Of a stretch of 64,000 nt of DNA, positions 17,950 to 26,423 are shown in pieces. Position numbers and translations under genes: made by a program. The DNA is from Alcanivorax sp. (lineage in GTDB: Bacteria > Pseudomonadota > Gammaproteobacteria > Pseudomonadales > Alcanivoracaceae), in assembly GCF_017794965.1 (NCBI RefSeq), contig NZ_CP051240.1, positions 3,410,001 through 3,474,000 on the forward strand. Reading direction: 5' to 3'. Numbering within the stretch: the first letter of the stretch is position 1; the number at the start of each line of letters is the position of its first letter. The notes beneath the pieces were generated by a model. The model saw only the letters and a program-made list of their open reading frames with translations. It searched no databases and had not been told where the DNA came from.

Positions 17950-19128
17950 TTACAGCAGGTTTCCGCTGGAAAAGTTGTACTTCACGCTGAACTGCACGCG
18001 ACGGTCGTAACCGGTGGTGCCATCATTGGAAGTGCGTTTGCCGAACAGGTATTCCACCCCCATCAGGACTTTGTCATTTGGTGTGTGCAGCAGGTTAACG
18101 GAGGCATATTCGCCCTTCTCGAAGGCATCAGCAGTCTGGAAATCCATGTTGTCGATTTCCGTGGAGCTGTAGCCGATGGAGGAGCTGTAGCGGTCATTCC
18201 AGTAGTGATCATAGTAGGCAATGAGGCCTGTAAGCGGCACTACCTTGTAATCCGGATCGGCCGCATCGCCATCAGGTGCCATGTCCACGCCGCCATCATT
18301 CATGTAGTTGGAAATACCATCACCGTGGACAACGCCCAGAATGATACGGTCTTTTTCAAACATGTTGATGGTACCGGTAAGGTTCACCCCCCAGCCCAAC
18401 TCGCTGTCATCAGGTTCGCCGTCCAGACCACCCGGGGTGTCATACCCCACCTGGCGCAGGATACCGGCCACCTGGAAATGCCCCCAATCTTCCACCTGGC
18501 GGAAGTGCGCGGTCAGATCCGGGTATTCGTCATCACCCGAGGTGGTGTTCGGGTCCAACCCGTTATCCACACCACTACCCGGGTTTTCAATGGCGACGGC
18601 CACCGTGGAATCACCCTGGATCGGGGTCCAGCGAATCTGCGGATTGCGCAGGAATACCATGCCGGACGGCCCCCAGTAATCAATTACGTTGGGGAACACA
18701 TCTCCATCCATGAACACACTGTTGGTCTGGCCGGCAAGAATGGATTTCCATTCGCCGTAGGCGTGTCGCAAACGAATGGTAGTCTGCCCTTCATCGGCGC
18801 CGACGCCGAACATATCGAATTCGAACTTGGTGGTTAACGGAGCATCACCCGCCATGGTGCTGGCATTTACGCCCAGACGACTCTGACGAACACCGAGTAC
18901 AGCCTGGCCATCACTGCCAACCGCATCCTGGTTATAGGGAATGCGGCCCGGGCGCAATGTGTCTTCCCACTCCGGGGTAACACGATCAAAGCCCTGCACA
19001 TAATCCACCATACCAAAGCCATAGACTTCAAAGGAGGAATCGGATTCGGCAGCCACACAAGCAAGAGGCGCCATCAGCATGGCAGCACTGAGGCCTCTAA
19101 GAGGAAAGGTCTTTCGCATGATATTCAT
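17950..19128 (-). CDS. DcaP-like trimeric outer-membrane porin
   Basis: The protein is about 392 aa from ATG 19128 (MNIMRKTFPLRG...) with a signal peptide ending CVAA. The mature start SDSSFEVYGFGMVDYVQGFD, the strand signature RQSRLGVNAST and WKSILAGQTNSVFMDGDVFPN are typical of DcaP-like/carbohydrate-type porins. The ATG at 19119 and the frame to 19224 are alternatives; no strong ribosome-binding site decides. The C-terminal residues are strand-like but followed by SSGNLL rather than an aromatic end. It is the first gene before glsA, so it may admit glutamine or other small acids; that is inference. Confidence 0.75.
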   Translation of the reverse strand: MNIMRKTFPLRGLSAAMLMAPLACVAAESDSSFEVYGFGMVDYVQGFDRVTPEWEDTLRPGRIPYNQDAVGSDGQAVLGVRQSRLGVNASTMAGDAPLTTKFEFDMFGVGADEGQTTIRLRHAYGEWKSILAGQTNSVFMDGDVFPNVIDYWGPSGMVFLRNPQIRWTPIQGDSTVAVAIENPGSGVDNGLDPNTTSGDDEYPDLTAHFRQVEDWGHFQVAGILRQVGYDTPGGLDGEPDDSELGWGVNLTGTINMFEKDRIILGVVHGDGISNYMNDGGVDMAPDGDAADPDYKVVPLTGLIAYYDHYWNDRYSSSIGYSSTEIDNMDFQTADAFEKGEYASVNLLHTPNDKVLMGVEYLFGKRTSNDGTTGYDRRVQFSVKYNFSSGNLL

Positions 19129-19335
19129 CCCTGGTTGTTCTTGATCTACCACCGCTCTCCCTGGCGAGGAATCAGCAGCAATGGCACAAAGGTGTTGCAG
19201 CAGTTCCACGCCTGATATGAACACAAAGCCGAATCATAGTCATCACTCTGCCAAGCGATTAAGGCTGAATAATGACAACGCGGTCACACTACACTTTGAC
19301 GCCAGCCTCATGTGCAGTATTCACTATGAGAGCAA

Positions 19336-19406
19336 GGGAGCCTCTGAATAACTCCTTGCACGCTCTAGGCCACGCTGAGTACGCAAGGAGTTATTCAGAG
19401 GCTCCC
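19336..19406. repeat. 71-bp element with perfect 24-bp inverted arms
   Basis: The arms at 19336-19359 and 19383-19406 (starting GGGAGCCTCTGAATAACTCC) are exact reverse complements around a 23-bp loop. It lies between the divergent porin and HAD-like genes. It resembles the terminal inverted repeats of insertion sequences brought together, or a miniature element. No transposase is nearby. Confidence 0.8.
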
Positions 19407-19431
19407 AAGGACAACTAACAGGAATTCCTTC

Positions 19432-20262
19432 ATGAGCATACTCCAGCTTCCTGATGCCCACCCCGAAGCCATCCTGCTGGATTGGCACGCCACCCTGGTG
19501 GACACCCACGATGCCATGTACCACGCCGTGGACGATGTACTGCCGCACCTGGAAGAACTGGACCTGTGGTACAACCTGCTCGATCCTGACGATTCAAAAA
19601 CTATTGAAGATGCCAAACTGCTGATCTACGTGAAGGATCACCGCCGGCTGCATCCCAAGATCGTTGCCCAACGCAAGATTTCCCGCACCGATATCTTTGA
19701 AGTGTTGTTTGGCAGCGACCAGGACGCCAAGGGGCGTGCACACAAGGCCTTTGACCAGGCGTACAAGAAATATGTGGAAGCGGTATTCCCACTGGAAGCA
19801 GACATTCGCCAACAACTTGAGCGCATCCGCGCCCTGGACATCAGGACCGGCCTGATCTCCAACCGCAAACGGGACTTTCTGGAGCACGAACTGGCGCTGG
19901 TGGATGGCAACGGCTGGGAGGACCTGTTCGATGTAGTGGTGTGCGGCAGTGATGTGGCCCGGCGCAAACCGGCCCCGGACATGCTCCTGAAAGCCCTGGA
20001 CAAACTGGGACTGCCCCCCGGCCTGGACTGCTGGTACATCGGCGACAGCACCACCGACGTGATCGCTGCCAAGGAAGCCGGCATCACCTCCATCTTCTAT
20101 AACGGTGCGGGCTGGGACCAGGCCTGGCTGGACAAGATCTTTCCTGATACCACCAAACACCCACACCGCCCGGATGCCGTGGTCGGCAGTATTGCCGAAC
20201 TCACCGACCTGACCCGACATCTGCTGGCACAGCACAAGCGAGTGGAACGCGCCCGCAGCTGA
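19432..20262 (+). CDS. HAD-superfamily hydrolase-like protein with altered motif I
   Basis: The 276-aa protein has a HAD-like layout: motif I ILLDWHATLVDTHD (nucleophile Asp17), motif II TGLISNRK, motif III RRKPAPDM and motif IV WYIGDSTTDVIAAKEAG. The second Asp of the usual DxDxT motif is His19 here, so the general acid/base is changed. Either the chemistry differs (phosphotransfer or a non-phosphatase role) or activity is reduced. AGGA precedes the ATG by seven bases. It is followed by the amidase gene after about 70 bp. The substrate is unknown. Confidence 0.8.
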   Translation: MSILQLPDAHPEAILLDWHATLVDTHDAMYHAVDDVLPHLEELDLWYNLLDPDDSKTIEDAKLLIYVKDHRRLHPKIVAQRKISRTDIFEVLFGSDQDAKGRAHKAFDQAYKKYVEAVFPLEADIRQQLERIRALDIRTGLISNRKRDFLEHELALVDGNGWEDLFDVVVCGSDVARRKPAPDMLLKALDKLGLPPGLDCWYIGDSTTDVIAAKEAGITSIFYNGAGWDQAWLDKIFPDTTKHPHRPDAVVGSIAELTDLTRHLLAQHKRVERARS

Positions 20263-20334
20263 CGATTGGCCTGTTTGAACCCCTGCAAATAGGTACACTC
20301 GTACCAATTTCAGTGCGGAGAGAGAATCCCGACA

Positions 20335-21798
20335 ATGACAGCACCCTCCCCTATACCCCCGCGTTTGCATGCCTTCCGCGACGACGCTCTGGGTACCAGT
20401 GATGCCACTGAACTGGCCCAACGCCTGCAAAAAGGCGAGATCACCTCTACACAAGCCACCGAAGCCGCCATCGCCCGACTCAATGCCGCCAGCGATCTGA
20501 ACGGCCTGGTACTCAACACCTTTGAAGACGCCCGCCAGCGGGCCGCACACACGCGCTTCGACGGATTCTTTGCCGGCGTGCCCAGCCTGATCAAGGACAA
20601 TATCGACCTGCAAGGGCTGGCCACCGGTCACGGCAGCGCCGCAGTGGGCAGCAAACCCATGAAGCAAACCAGCGCGCTGGCCAAACAATACCTGGCCCAG
20701 GGCTTCAATCTGCTGGGCAAGAGTACCCTGCCCGCCTTTGGTTTCACCGCCTCCACGGAAATGGCCCACGCCCCGGCCACCCGCAACCCTTGGCATCTGG
20801 ATCATTCTGCCGGCGGGTCCTCCGGAGGCAGCGCAGCACTGGTTGCCGCCGGCGCTGTGCCTATCGCCCATGGCAATGATGGCGGTGGCTCCATTCGCAT
20901 TCCTGCCGCGGTCTGCGGGCTGGTAGGGCTGAAATGCACCCGCGGCCGGCTTGTCACCCAGGAAGCCGCCAAGGCACTGCCCGTGAATATCATCAGTGAT
21001 GGTGTACTCACGCGCACGGTGCGCGATACCGCCAACTTTTTCATGGAAGCCGAAAAATATTATCGCAACCCCAAGCTTCCGCCTGTTGGGCAGGTCGACG
21101 GGCCGGGGCAGAAACGACTGCGCATTGGTTTGATGGTGGATTCCATCGCCGGCGAGCCCACTTGTGCACAAACCCGTCAGGCCGTTGAATCCACCGCCAG
21201 GTTGCTCAGCGACCTGGGGCACAAGGTGGAAATCGCCAGGATAGATCTACCCCAACGCTTTGTGGACGACTTCCTGCTTTATTGGGCCATGCTGGCCTTC
21301 TTCGTCAGCAAGTTCGGACGCATGCTGTTTCCACAGGGGTTCGAACACCACCAGCTCGACCCGCTTACCCTGGGGCTTGCCCGTTATTATCGGCAACGGT
21401 TCCTGAAAACCCCCGGAATGTTGCGCCAGCTGCGCAAGAGCCAAGCCCGCTATGCCGAGGTCTTTAATCAGTTTGATGTGATGCTGACACCGGTATTGGC
21501 CCATACCACACCCGAGCTTGGATTCCTGGGCGCCGCAGTGGATTTCGATACCCAACTGGAAAGGCTGCTGCGTTACACCACCTTCACACCGGCCAACAAT
21601 GCAGCAGGAAGCCCCGGTATTTCGCTACCACTGGGACAAGCAAACAATGGCCTGCCCATCGGAATACAACTCAATGGCCGCCACGGCGATGAGCGCACAC
21701 TGCTGGAACTGGCCTTCGAACTGGAGAGCGCGCAGCCATTTAAAAGACTGGACCAGTTTCACCTGGCCCACACCGCAAAGAACGGAGACACAGTATGA
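20335..21798 (+). CDS. amidase-signature-family amidase
   Basis: The 487-aa protein contains the amidase signature: a Lys in VPSLIKDNIDL, then the Gly/Ser-rich SAGGSSGGSAALVAAG and the catalytic serine loop GNDGGGSIRIPAA. These give the Ser-cisSer-Lys triad of the family. It hydrolyses carboxamides, substrate unknown. GGAGAG lies about 14 bases before the ATG at 20335. Its stop overlaps the start of the next SDR gene by 4 bp (ATGA), so the two are translationally coupled and probably act together. Confidence 0.9.
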   Translation: MTAPSPIPPRLHAFRDDALGTSDATELAQRLQKGEITSTQATEAAIARLNAASDLNGLVLNTFEDARQRAAHTRFDGFFAGVPSLIKDNIDLQGLATGHGSAAVGSKPMKQTSALAKQYLAQGFNLLGKSTLPAFGFTASTEMAHAPATRNPWHLDHSAGGSSGGSAALVAAGAVPIAHGNDGGGSIRIPAAVCGLVGLKCTRGRLVTQEAAKALPVNIISDGVLTRTVRDTANFFMEAEKYYRNPKLPPVGQVDGPGQKRLRIGLMVDSIAGEPTCAQTRQAVESTARLLSDLGHKVEIARIDLPQRFVDDFLLYWAMLAFFVSKFGRMLFPQGFEHHQLDPLTLGLARYYRQRFLKTPGMLRQLRKSQARYAEVFNQFDVMLTPVLAHTTPELGFLGAAVDFDTQLERLLRYTTFTPANNAAGSPGISLPLGQANNGLPIGIQLNGRHGDERTLLELAFELESAQPFKRLDQFHLAHTAKNGDTV

Positions 21799-22715
21799 AA
21801 GGGCAGTGGCTTTTCAATCACAAAACCACGGCGGATCAGGTGCTGGAAAACAAGGACCTGACAGGGAAAACCGCAATGGTAACCGGTGCCAATGGCGGCA
21901 TCGGCTTTGAAACCGCACGGGCCCTGGCGGCAGCAGGGGCGCGCGTGATTCTCGCTTGCCGCAATCCGAAACTTGGCGAACAGGCGATATCCAGAATTCA
22001 GTGCGCTCACCCCCATGCCAGCGTTGAACTGGTATTACTGGATCTGGCCTCACCGGCCAGCGTGCGCGCTTGTGCCAATAACCTTCGTGAACGTGAAGCC
22101 CTGTCGCAGCTGGATATTCTGATCTGCAACGCCGGCTCCATGTCCACCCAGTACCAGCTCACTGAGGATGGCATCGAAAGGACCGTGGCGGTGTGTCACC
22201 TCGGCCACTTCCTGCTGTGCCAGGAACTGCTCGCTATGCTACTGCGCGCCCCGGCACCCCGTGTGGTCATGGTCTCCAGTGAGTCGCACAAATACCCGTT
22301 CAAACTCGATTTCGACAACCTGCTGGTTTCCAAAAAGCAGAACGCCATCACCGCCTTCAACGCCTACGGGCAAGCCAAACTTTGCAACGCCCTGATGGCA
22401 CTGGAGCTGCAACAGCGCTATGGCGCCAAGGGGCTCACTGCCTGCGCCGTCCACCCCGGTGCGCTGGTAACAACCGGTTTCGGGAATGGCTCCTGGCTCA
22501 CCCGGCTGGCCTTCAAGGTTGCCAGTCCGTTTACCAAAACGCCGAATCAGGGAGCCGCCACCAGCGTCATGTGTGCCACCCACGACAATAATGAAGACAT
22601 TGCCGGCGGTTATTTCTCTCACTGCCGCCCGGCTCGTCGCTCCAAAGAAGCCGCGAACCCGGCAGTGGCTAAACGGCTTTGGGATTTTTCAGAACAGCAT
22701 GTGCAGCATGGGTGA
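21795..22715 (+). CDS. short-chain dehydrogenase (retinol-dehydrogenase-like)
   Basis: The 306-aa SDR has TGANGGIGFETARALAAAG near residues 30-48, the NAGSM motif, and Tyr-x-x-x-Lys in FNAYGQAKLCNALM. This extended pattern, with ACRNP and HPGALVTTGF, matches the oxidoreductases annotated as retinol dehydrogenase-like. It starts inside the amidase stop region (4-bp overlap), so it belongs to a two-gene operon. The substrate is unknown; a lipid-like alcohol or ketone is possible. Confidence 0.88.
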   Translation: MKGQWLFNHKTTADQVLENKDLTGKTAMVTGANGGIGFETARALAAAGARVILACRNPKLGEQAISRIQCAHPHASVELVLLDLASPASVRACANNLREREALSQLDILICNAGSMSTQYQLTEDGIERTVAVCHLGHFLLCQELLAMLLRAPAPRVVMVSSESHKYPFKLDFDNLLVSKKQNAITAFNAYGQAKLCNALMALELQQRYGAKGLTACAVHPGALVTTGFGNGSWLTRLAFKVASPFTKTPNQGAATSVMCATHDNNEDIAGGYFSHCRPARRSKEAANPAVAKRLWDFSEQHVQHG

Positions 22716-22745
22716 TGCGGCAAGCTGCGTTTTGCCCTGTGCCGC

Positions 22746-23738
22746 CTATCGGAATTGACTGGGCGACACCCCGTACCATTTCTTGAAGGCCCGGGAAAAC
22801 GCGCTCACTTCAGAAAAGCCCAACAGGAAGGCCATCTGCGTCACCGTCATCCCTGGCGTGCGCAGATGACGTTCCACCAACGTCTTGCGAGTGTCTTCCA
22901 GCAGCTGTTTCCAGCTCAGGCCTTCATCACTCAAGCGCCGCTGCAGGCTGCGGGTGCTCATGCAGCACTCCTCCGCCGCCTCCGATTGCGCCGGCTCCCC
23001 GTCCGGCAGACGCTGCTCGATCCACAGGCTTAACCGGCTGGCCAGCGAGGCTGGCTCGGCATCGGCCAGCCGCTGCGTCAGTGTGGCGTCCAGCATGGCC
23101 GCCAACTGGATATCGCTGGCCGCCAGCATTTTTTGGGCATTGCGTTTGTCAAACGCCAGGCTGTAATGCTCCGCCACCACCACTTCACAGCGACAATAAC
23201 GGGCCAGGGCCTGCTTCAACCCCTCTTCCACCCATTCCGGCACCGACACCGCCACCGGGTTGTGATCACGGTGAATGCGAATACGCAGCAGGCGCACGAT
23301 GGTGGCCATCACAAAGGCAATGGCCTGGGGGTGGGGCTGATGATCCGTATTGGACGTAAAGCGCAGGGCAACACTGTCGTCACCGGCCACCAGCTCGGTG
23401 ACCACCAGATCACTGATTAACCGGTGAAACCGGGTAATGCGGTTAAGTACGCTATACAGGTCGCCGCCCGCCGCCACCGCCAGTCCCAAAGCCCCGAAGG
23501 TACTGTATTCCGCATGGCGGGCCACTTCGATGGCCATGCCCGGATCGCCCAGCTCCTCCAGGCAATCGTCCAGCAAGGCCGTGGATACCGACGCGTCCAG
23601 CTTGGCCTCAGGATCACGGACCACCGCAGGATCCAGGCCATTGCGACGCAGGATCGCCTCCCCATCCAGACCACGCTCGTGCAACAAATGGAGTAGCGGC
23701 CCCATGAGCAGTGCTGTCGCCTGTTTTTTTTCTGACAT
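22746..23738 (-). CDS. AraC-family transcriptional regulator
   Basis: The 330-aa protein has an N-terminal arabinose-binding-like domain of the OruR/GbdR group (ILRRNGLDPAVVRDPEAKLD, YSTFGALGLAVAAGGDLY) and a C-terminal double helix-turn-helix (STRSLQRRLSDEGLSWKQLLEDTR, MAFLLGFSEVSAFSRAFKKW). It is divergent from the fatty acid desaturase gene with about 90 bp between starts, so control of that gene is the natural inference. It is convergent with the SDR gene. Confidence 0.9.
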   Translation of the reverse strand: MSEKKQATALLMGPLLHLLHERGLDGEAILRRNGLDPAVVRDPEAKLDASVSTALLDDCLEELGDPGMAIEVARHAEYSTFGALGLAVAAGGDLYSVLNRITRFHRLISDLVVTELVAGDDSVALRFTSNTDHQPHPQAIAFVMATIVRLLRIRIHRDHNPVAVSVPEWVEEGLKQALARYCRCEVVVAEHYSLAFDKRNAQKMLAASDIQLAAMLDATLTQRLADAEPASLASRLSLWIEQRLPDGEPAQSEAAEECCMSTRSLQRRLSDEGLSWKQLLEDTRKTLVERHLRTPGMTVTQMAFLLGFSEVSAFSRAFKKWYGVSPSQFR

Positions 23739-23830
23739 TGGCGTCCCCGGTCAAACGGTTGGCGGGCAAAGCCGAGTTTTCCTTCCCGGCCCGGCCTACA
23801 GTGATTGCCATCGAGAAATGGAGATTTCCC

Positions 23831-24901
23831 ATGGCTACAGCACCTGCTCGCGGCAAGTCCGCAACAGATAAAAAAATTCAACGCGATATCATCGCCATCA
23901 GTGATGATATACGGCAACGCCACGGCTGGCTCAAGCACCAGAACGCCATCGGCTTCGGCATTTTTGCCATAGCCATTGCTGGCTGCACCCTCAACGCCGT
24001 GCTCTACCTGCAGGGCCTCATGCCTGCCTGGGCGGTGATCCTGCTTACCGCCTTCTGGACCTCCCTGCTGCACGAACTGGAACACGACCTGATCCACTGG
24101 ATGTACTTCAAGAACAACAAGCTGGTTCATCACCTGATGATGCTCGGCGTGTACCTGTGGCGCCCCACCACCATCAACCCCTGGGTACGTCGCCACCTGC
24201 ACTTCCATCACCACAAACACTCCGGCAGTGAAACCGACCTGGAAGAGCGCGGCATCACCAACGGCGAAAAGTGGGGCCTCAAGCGCCTGATCATGGTGGG
24301 CGACAACATGCTCGCCGTGTACCTGCGCGCCATCAAATACCTGACTGAGCCGGTAAAGCTCTACCGTCGTGGCGTTATCACCCGCAAAGACATTCGCAAC
24401 TTCCGCCTGATCGGCCTGGTGAGCTACAACCCGCTGGGCGTCATCGTCCACGCCATCTGGCATGGCTTTGTGCTCTACCACCTGCTCAACGGCATTGCCT
24501 GGCTGGCCGGTACCAGCATCGCCTGGCCGGAAGTGGTGACGGCACAGCTGAGCTGGATTACTCCGCTGGTGGTGGTACTGATCGCTCCCAACATGCTGCG
24601 TACCTTCTCCCTGCACTTCATCTCGTCCAACATGCATTACTACGGCGACAATGAGCCGGGCAAGATCACCGAACAGTGCCAGGTGTTGAATGTCTGGTGG
24701 CTATGGCCCCTGCAGGCATTCTGCTTCAACTTCGGCAGCACCCACGCTATCCACCACTTTGTGGTCCGTGACCCCTTCTATGTAAGGCAGATGACCGCCA
24801 AGCGGGCCCACCTAGTGCTGAAGGAAAACGGCGTGCGTTTCAACGACCTGGGCACCTTCCGCCGCGCCAATCGCATGCACGAAAAACCGCAAACCGCCTG
24901 A
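23831..24901 (+). CDS. membrane fatty acid desaturase
   Basis: The 356-aa integral membrane di-iron protein has the three His boxes HELEHDLIH, HLHFHHHKH and HAIHHF with hydrophobic segments around them. It introduces a double bond in an acyl chain at the inner membrane, with electrons probably from a ferredoxin/rubredoxin-type donor. The ATG at 23831 (MATAPARGKS) is chosen because the upstream extension overlaps the divergent promoter. It is probably regulated by the adjacent AraC-type gene. A clear terminator follows. Confidence 0.88.
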   Translation: MATAPARGKSATDKKIQRDIIAISDDIRQRHGWLKHQNAIGFGIFAIAIAGCTLNAVLYLQGLMPAWAVILLTAFWTSLLHELEHDLIHWMYFKNNKLVHHLMMLGVYLWRPTTINPWVRRHLHFHHHKHSGSETDLEERGITNGEKWGLKRLIMVGDNMLAVYLRAIKYLTEPVKLYRRGVITRKDIRNFRLIGLVSYNPLGVIVHAIWHGFVLYHLLNGIAWLAGTSIAWPEVVTAQLSWITPLVVVLIAPNMLRTFSLHFISSNMHYYGDNEPGKITEQCQVLNVWWLWPLQAFCFNFGSTHAIHHFVVRDPFYVRQMTAKRAHLVLKENGVRFNDLGTFRRANRMHEKPQTA

Positions 24902-24918
24902 TCAGCAAGCGCTCACCG

Positions 24919-24952
24919 ACAGAAGCCCGCCTTGTGCGGGCTTTTCTGTTTT
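24919..24952 (+). terminator. rho-independent terminator after the desaturase
   Basis: The stem GAAGCCCGC / GCGGGCTTTTC around CTTGT is followed by TGTTTT. Confidence 0.85.
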
Positions 24953-25218
24953 CAACGGAACCCCCTCCTCCAGCCGCCCTCAGTTTTGCAATTCTCTTTA
25001 TAATCAAGCACTTTGCTGTGAGCGTATCCAGAATTGCCCGCCCAGAGTTATATAGAACACTCCTTATAACTCCGTGTAGGAGATTGGCTATAGCCTCTCA
25101 ACCCTTTGTTATGGCAGGCTTTTTATCGGGGAGTATGTACGAGGGTTCCAGAGTTATATAGAACCGAGTTATACGGAACGTTCTAATTAATACGCTGTTA
25201 GTGTGAAAGAGGGTGGTT
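24953..25218. other. boundary of the cassette array, with a 17-bp direct repeat
   Basis: The sequence is AT-rich with no gene. CCAGAGTTATATAGAAC occurs exactly at 25042-25058 and 25148-25164, and a related GAGTTATACGGAAC follows at about 25166-25179. A GTTAGTG at 25197-25203, just before the first cassette gene, resembles an attC/attI core site (G/TTRRRY). No integrase gene or complete upstream attC could be found. Confidence 0.6.
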
Positions 25219-25584
25219 ATGCACTATTGGCCTTACATTATTGTGATGCCTACATTGTTGGGGGTTCTCACTGGCATAGTTTTCGCAATTTCGTCGAGGA
25301 AAAAGGTTAAGTCAGCAACAGAGCTTTTTATTGCCGGTGTTTTTCTTGCGATCTTTTTTTCTATTCTTGCTGGAAGTGTTCCTGGGCCTTGGCAGGCACC
25401 AAACGGGTATATTTTGGAAAGTCCGGGCTCAGGACCTGGCTCGGAGGAAATGGTTGAAGGTTTTGTTGCAGCACAGGTAAAGCTAATGTTGTACCAAGTT
25501 GGGTTCACTGTTTTGTGTATGGTTCCTTGCTTGTATATGGTTCGGCGGTTTATCGGATCGCCAAATGCAGACACTAACAAGTAG
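25219..25584 (+). CDS. integron cassette gene 1: small membrane protein
   Basis: The protein has 121 aa from ATG 25219, which has AGAGGG close upstream; GTG 25213 is an alternative. Hydrophobic segments at about residues 4-24, 34-55 and 88-108 indicate an inner-membrane protein, and the middle loop is Gly/Pro/Ser-rich. The family was not recognised. The coding sequence is AT-richer than the flanking chromosome, and its last codons overlap the R'' end of the first attC-like site. These are both usual for integron cassettes. Confidence 0.6.
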   Translation: MHYWPYIIVMPTLLGVLTGIVFAISSRKKVKSATELFIAGVFLAIFFSILAGSVPGPWQAPNGYILESPGSGPGSEEMVEGFVAAQVKLMLYQVGFTVLCMVPCLYMVRRFIGSPNADTNK

Positions 25585-25623
25585 CAGCAGGCCGACCTTC
25601 GGCGGCTGTGCTGGGCGTTATGT
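25572..25623 (+). other. attC-like recombination site 1
   Basis: CACTAAC at 25572 and the core GTTATGT at 25617 bound an imperfect inverted repeat. The inner arms AGCAGGCCGAC / GGCGGCTGTGCTG pair around a short loop. It follows cassette 1 directly. Confidence 0.6.
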
Positions 25624-25629
25624 TCGATT

Positions 25630-25953
25630 ATGAGTGAAGATTGTACTAACGAATTCAAGCGCCTTAACACACGAATAGGTCTGTATTGGATATTTCTCAT
25701 AGGCTACTTGATAGTGGCGACTATGCTTTTTGATGTGGTGCCCAAAAATTTAAAGTGGAGCTCTTCGCCTCATTTTTATTTTTTCTGTGTGATTGGCTTT
25801 GGTTTATTGCTCCTGCTCAGGCTCATTTCGCCTAGATGCCCAAGCTGTGGTCGGGGTCTATACTCCATTATTGAATTTAGAAGGTTTCCTTTTTTCATAA
25901 AAAGCTGGATCGGGAAGAGCTGTTCTGGCTGTGGTGCAAAACTGAGAACATAA
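25630..25953 (+). CDS. integron cassette gene 2: membrane protein with zinc-ribbon-like tail
   Basis: The 107-aa protein has two hydrophobic segments (about 16-36 and 48-67) and a C-terminal cysteine pattern CPSCG ... CSGCG that would bind one zinc ion. I do not recognise the family. The ATG lies only 13 bp after the attC core of the previous site, with no clear Shine-Dalgarno, as is common for cassette genes. The stop codon overlaps the next attC-like site. Confidence 0.6.
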   Translation: MSEDCTNEFKRLNTRIGLYWIFLIGYLIVATMLFDVVPKNLKWSSSPHFYFFCVIGFGLLLLLRLISPRCPSCGRGLYSIIEFRRFPFFIKSWIGKSCSGCGAKLRT

Positions 25954-25995
25954 CAAGGCGCTGCTGCCGACAAGCGGCAGAGCGCAGCGTTATGC
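25948..25995 (+). other. attC-like recombination site 2
   Basis: ACATAAC (25948-25954) and GTTATGC (25989-25995) form the R''/R' ends. The arms GCGCTGCTGCCG and CGGCAGAGCGCAGC pair around CACAAG with an extrahelical-type mismatch. At 48 bp this is the clearest site in the array. Confidence 0.8.
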
Positions 25996-26016
25996 GTAAA
26001 TAGGATTGATTGAGAA

Positions 26017-26331
26017 ATGGCGAATAATTGGAATATTCCAGCAGAGCTAGAAAAAGAAATCCGAGAGCGAGATAAAGTCTGCGTTTATTGCGGCAATGAA
26101 TTCTTGTCTCACAAAGTCTCGGCTAAAGCATCTGCAAGCTGGGAGCACATTATTAATGACGCCTCTATTATCACTAGAGAAAATATCTGTTTGTGTTGCC
26201 GTGGCTGCAATGCAAGCAAAGGCCAAAAGCAGCTTTCTGTTTGGCTGCAAACTAATTACTGCAAAGAGCGCGGCATTACACCAGAGTCAGTTGCACCAAT
26301 CATTAAACAGGCAATAGCTAATGGCCAGTAA
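26017..26331 (+). CDS. integron cassette gene 3: HNH endonuclease
   Basis: The 104-aa protein has the HNH pattern: CVYCG (Cys22, Cys25), WEHI with His44, ENIC with Asn56, and CRGCNASKG (Cys61, Cys64). Two CxxC pairs make a structural zinc site. It is a small metal-dependent DNA nuclease, and no extra domain is present. Such genes occur in integron cassettes and in phage-related or defence contexts. The target is unknown. The gene ends 6 bp before the next attC-like site. Confidence 0.85.
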   Translation: MANNWNIPAELEKEIRERDKVCVYCGNEFLSHKVSAKASASWEHIINDASIITRENICLCCRGCNASKGQKQLSVWLQTNYCKERGITPESVAPIIKQAIANGQ

Positions 26332-26336
26332 TTCAC

Positions 26337-26409
26337 GCATAACCAGTGCAAGCAACAGGACTGTTAAAAAGCTAGCGCTTTTAAACAGCCGCTGTTGCAG
26401 GCGTTAAAT
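26337..26409 (+). other. attC-like recombination site 3
   Basis: GCATAAC (26337-26343) and GTTAAAT (26403-26409) are the ends. GCAACAG ... CTGTTGC and ACTGTTTAAAAG-like arms pair internally. The length is 73 bp. Confidence 0.75.
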
Positions 26410-26423
26410 GAATAGAAGGATCT

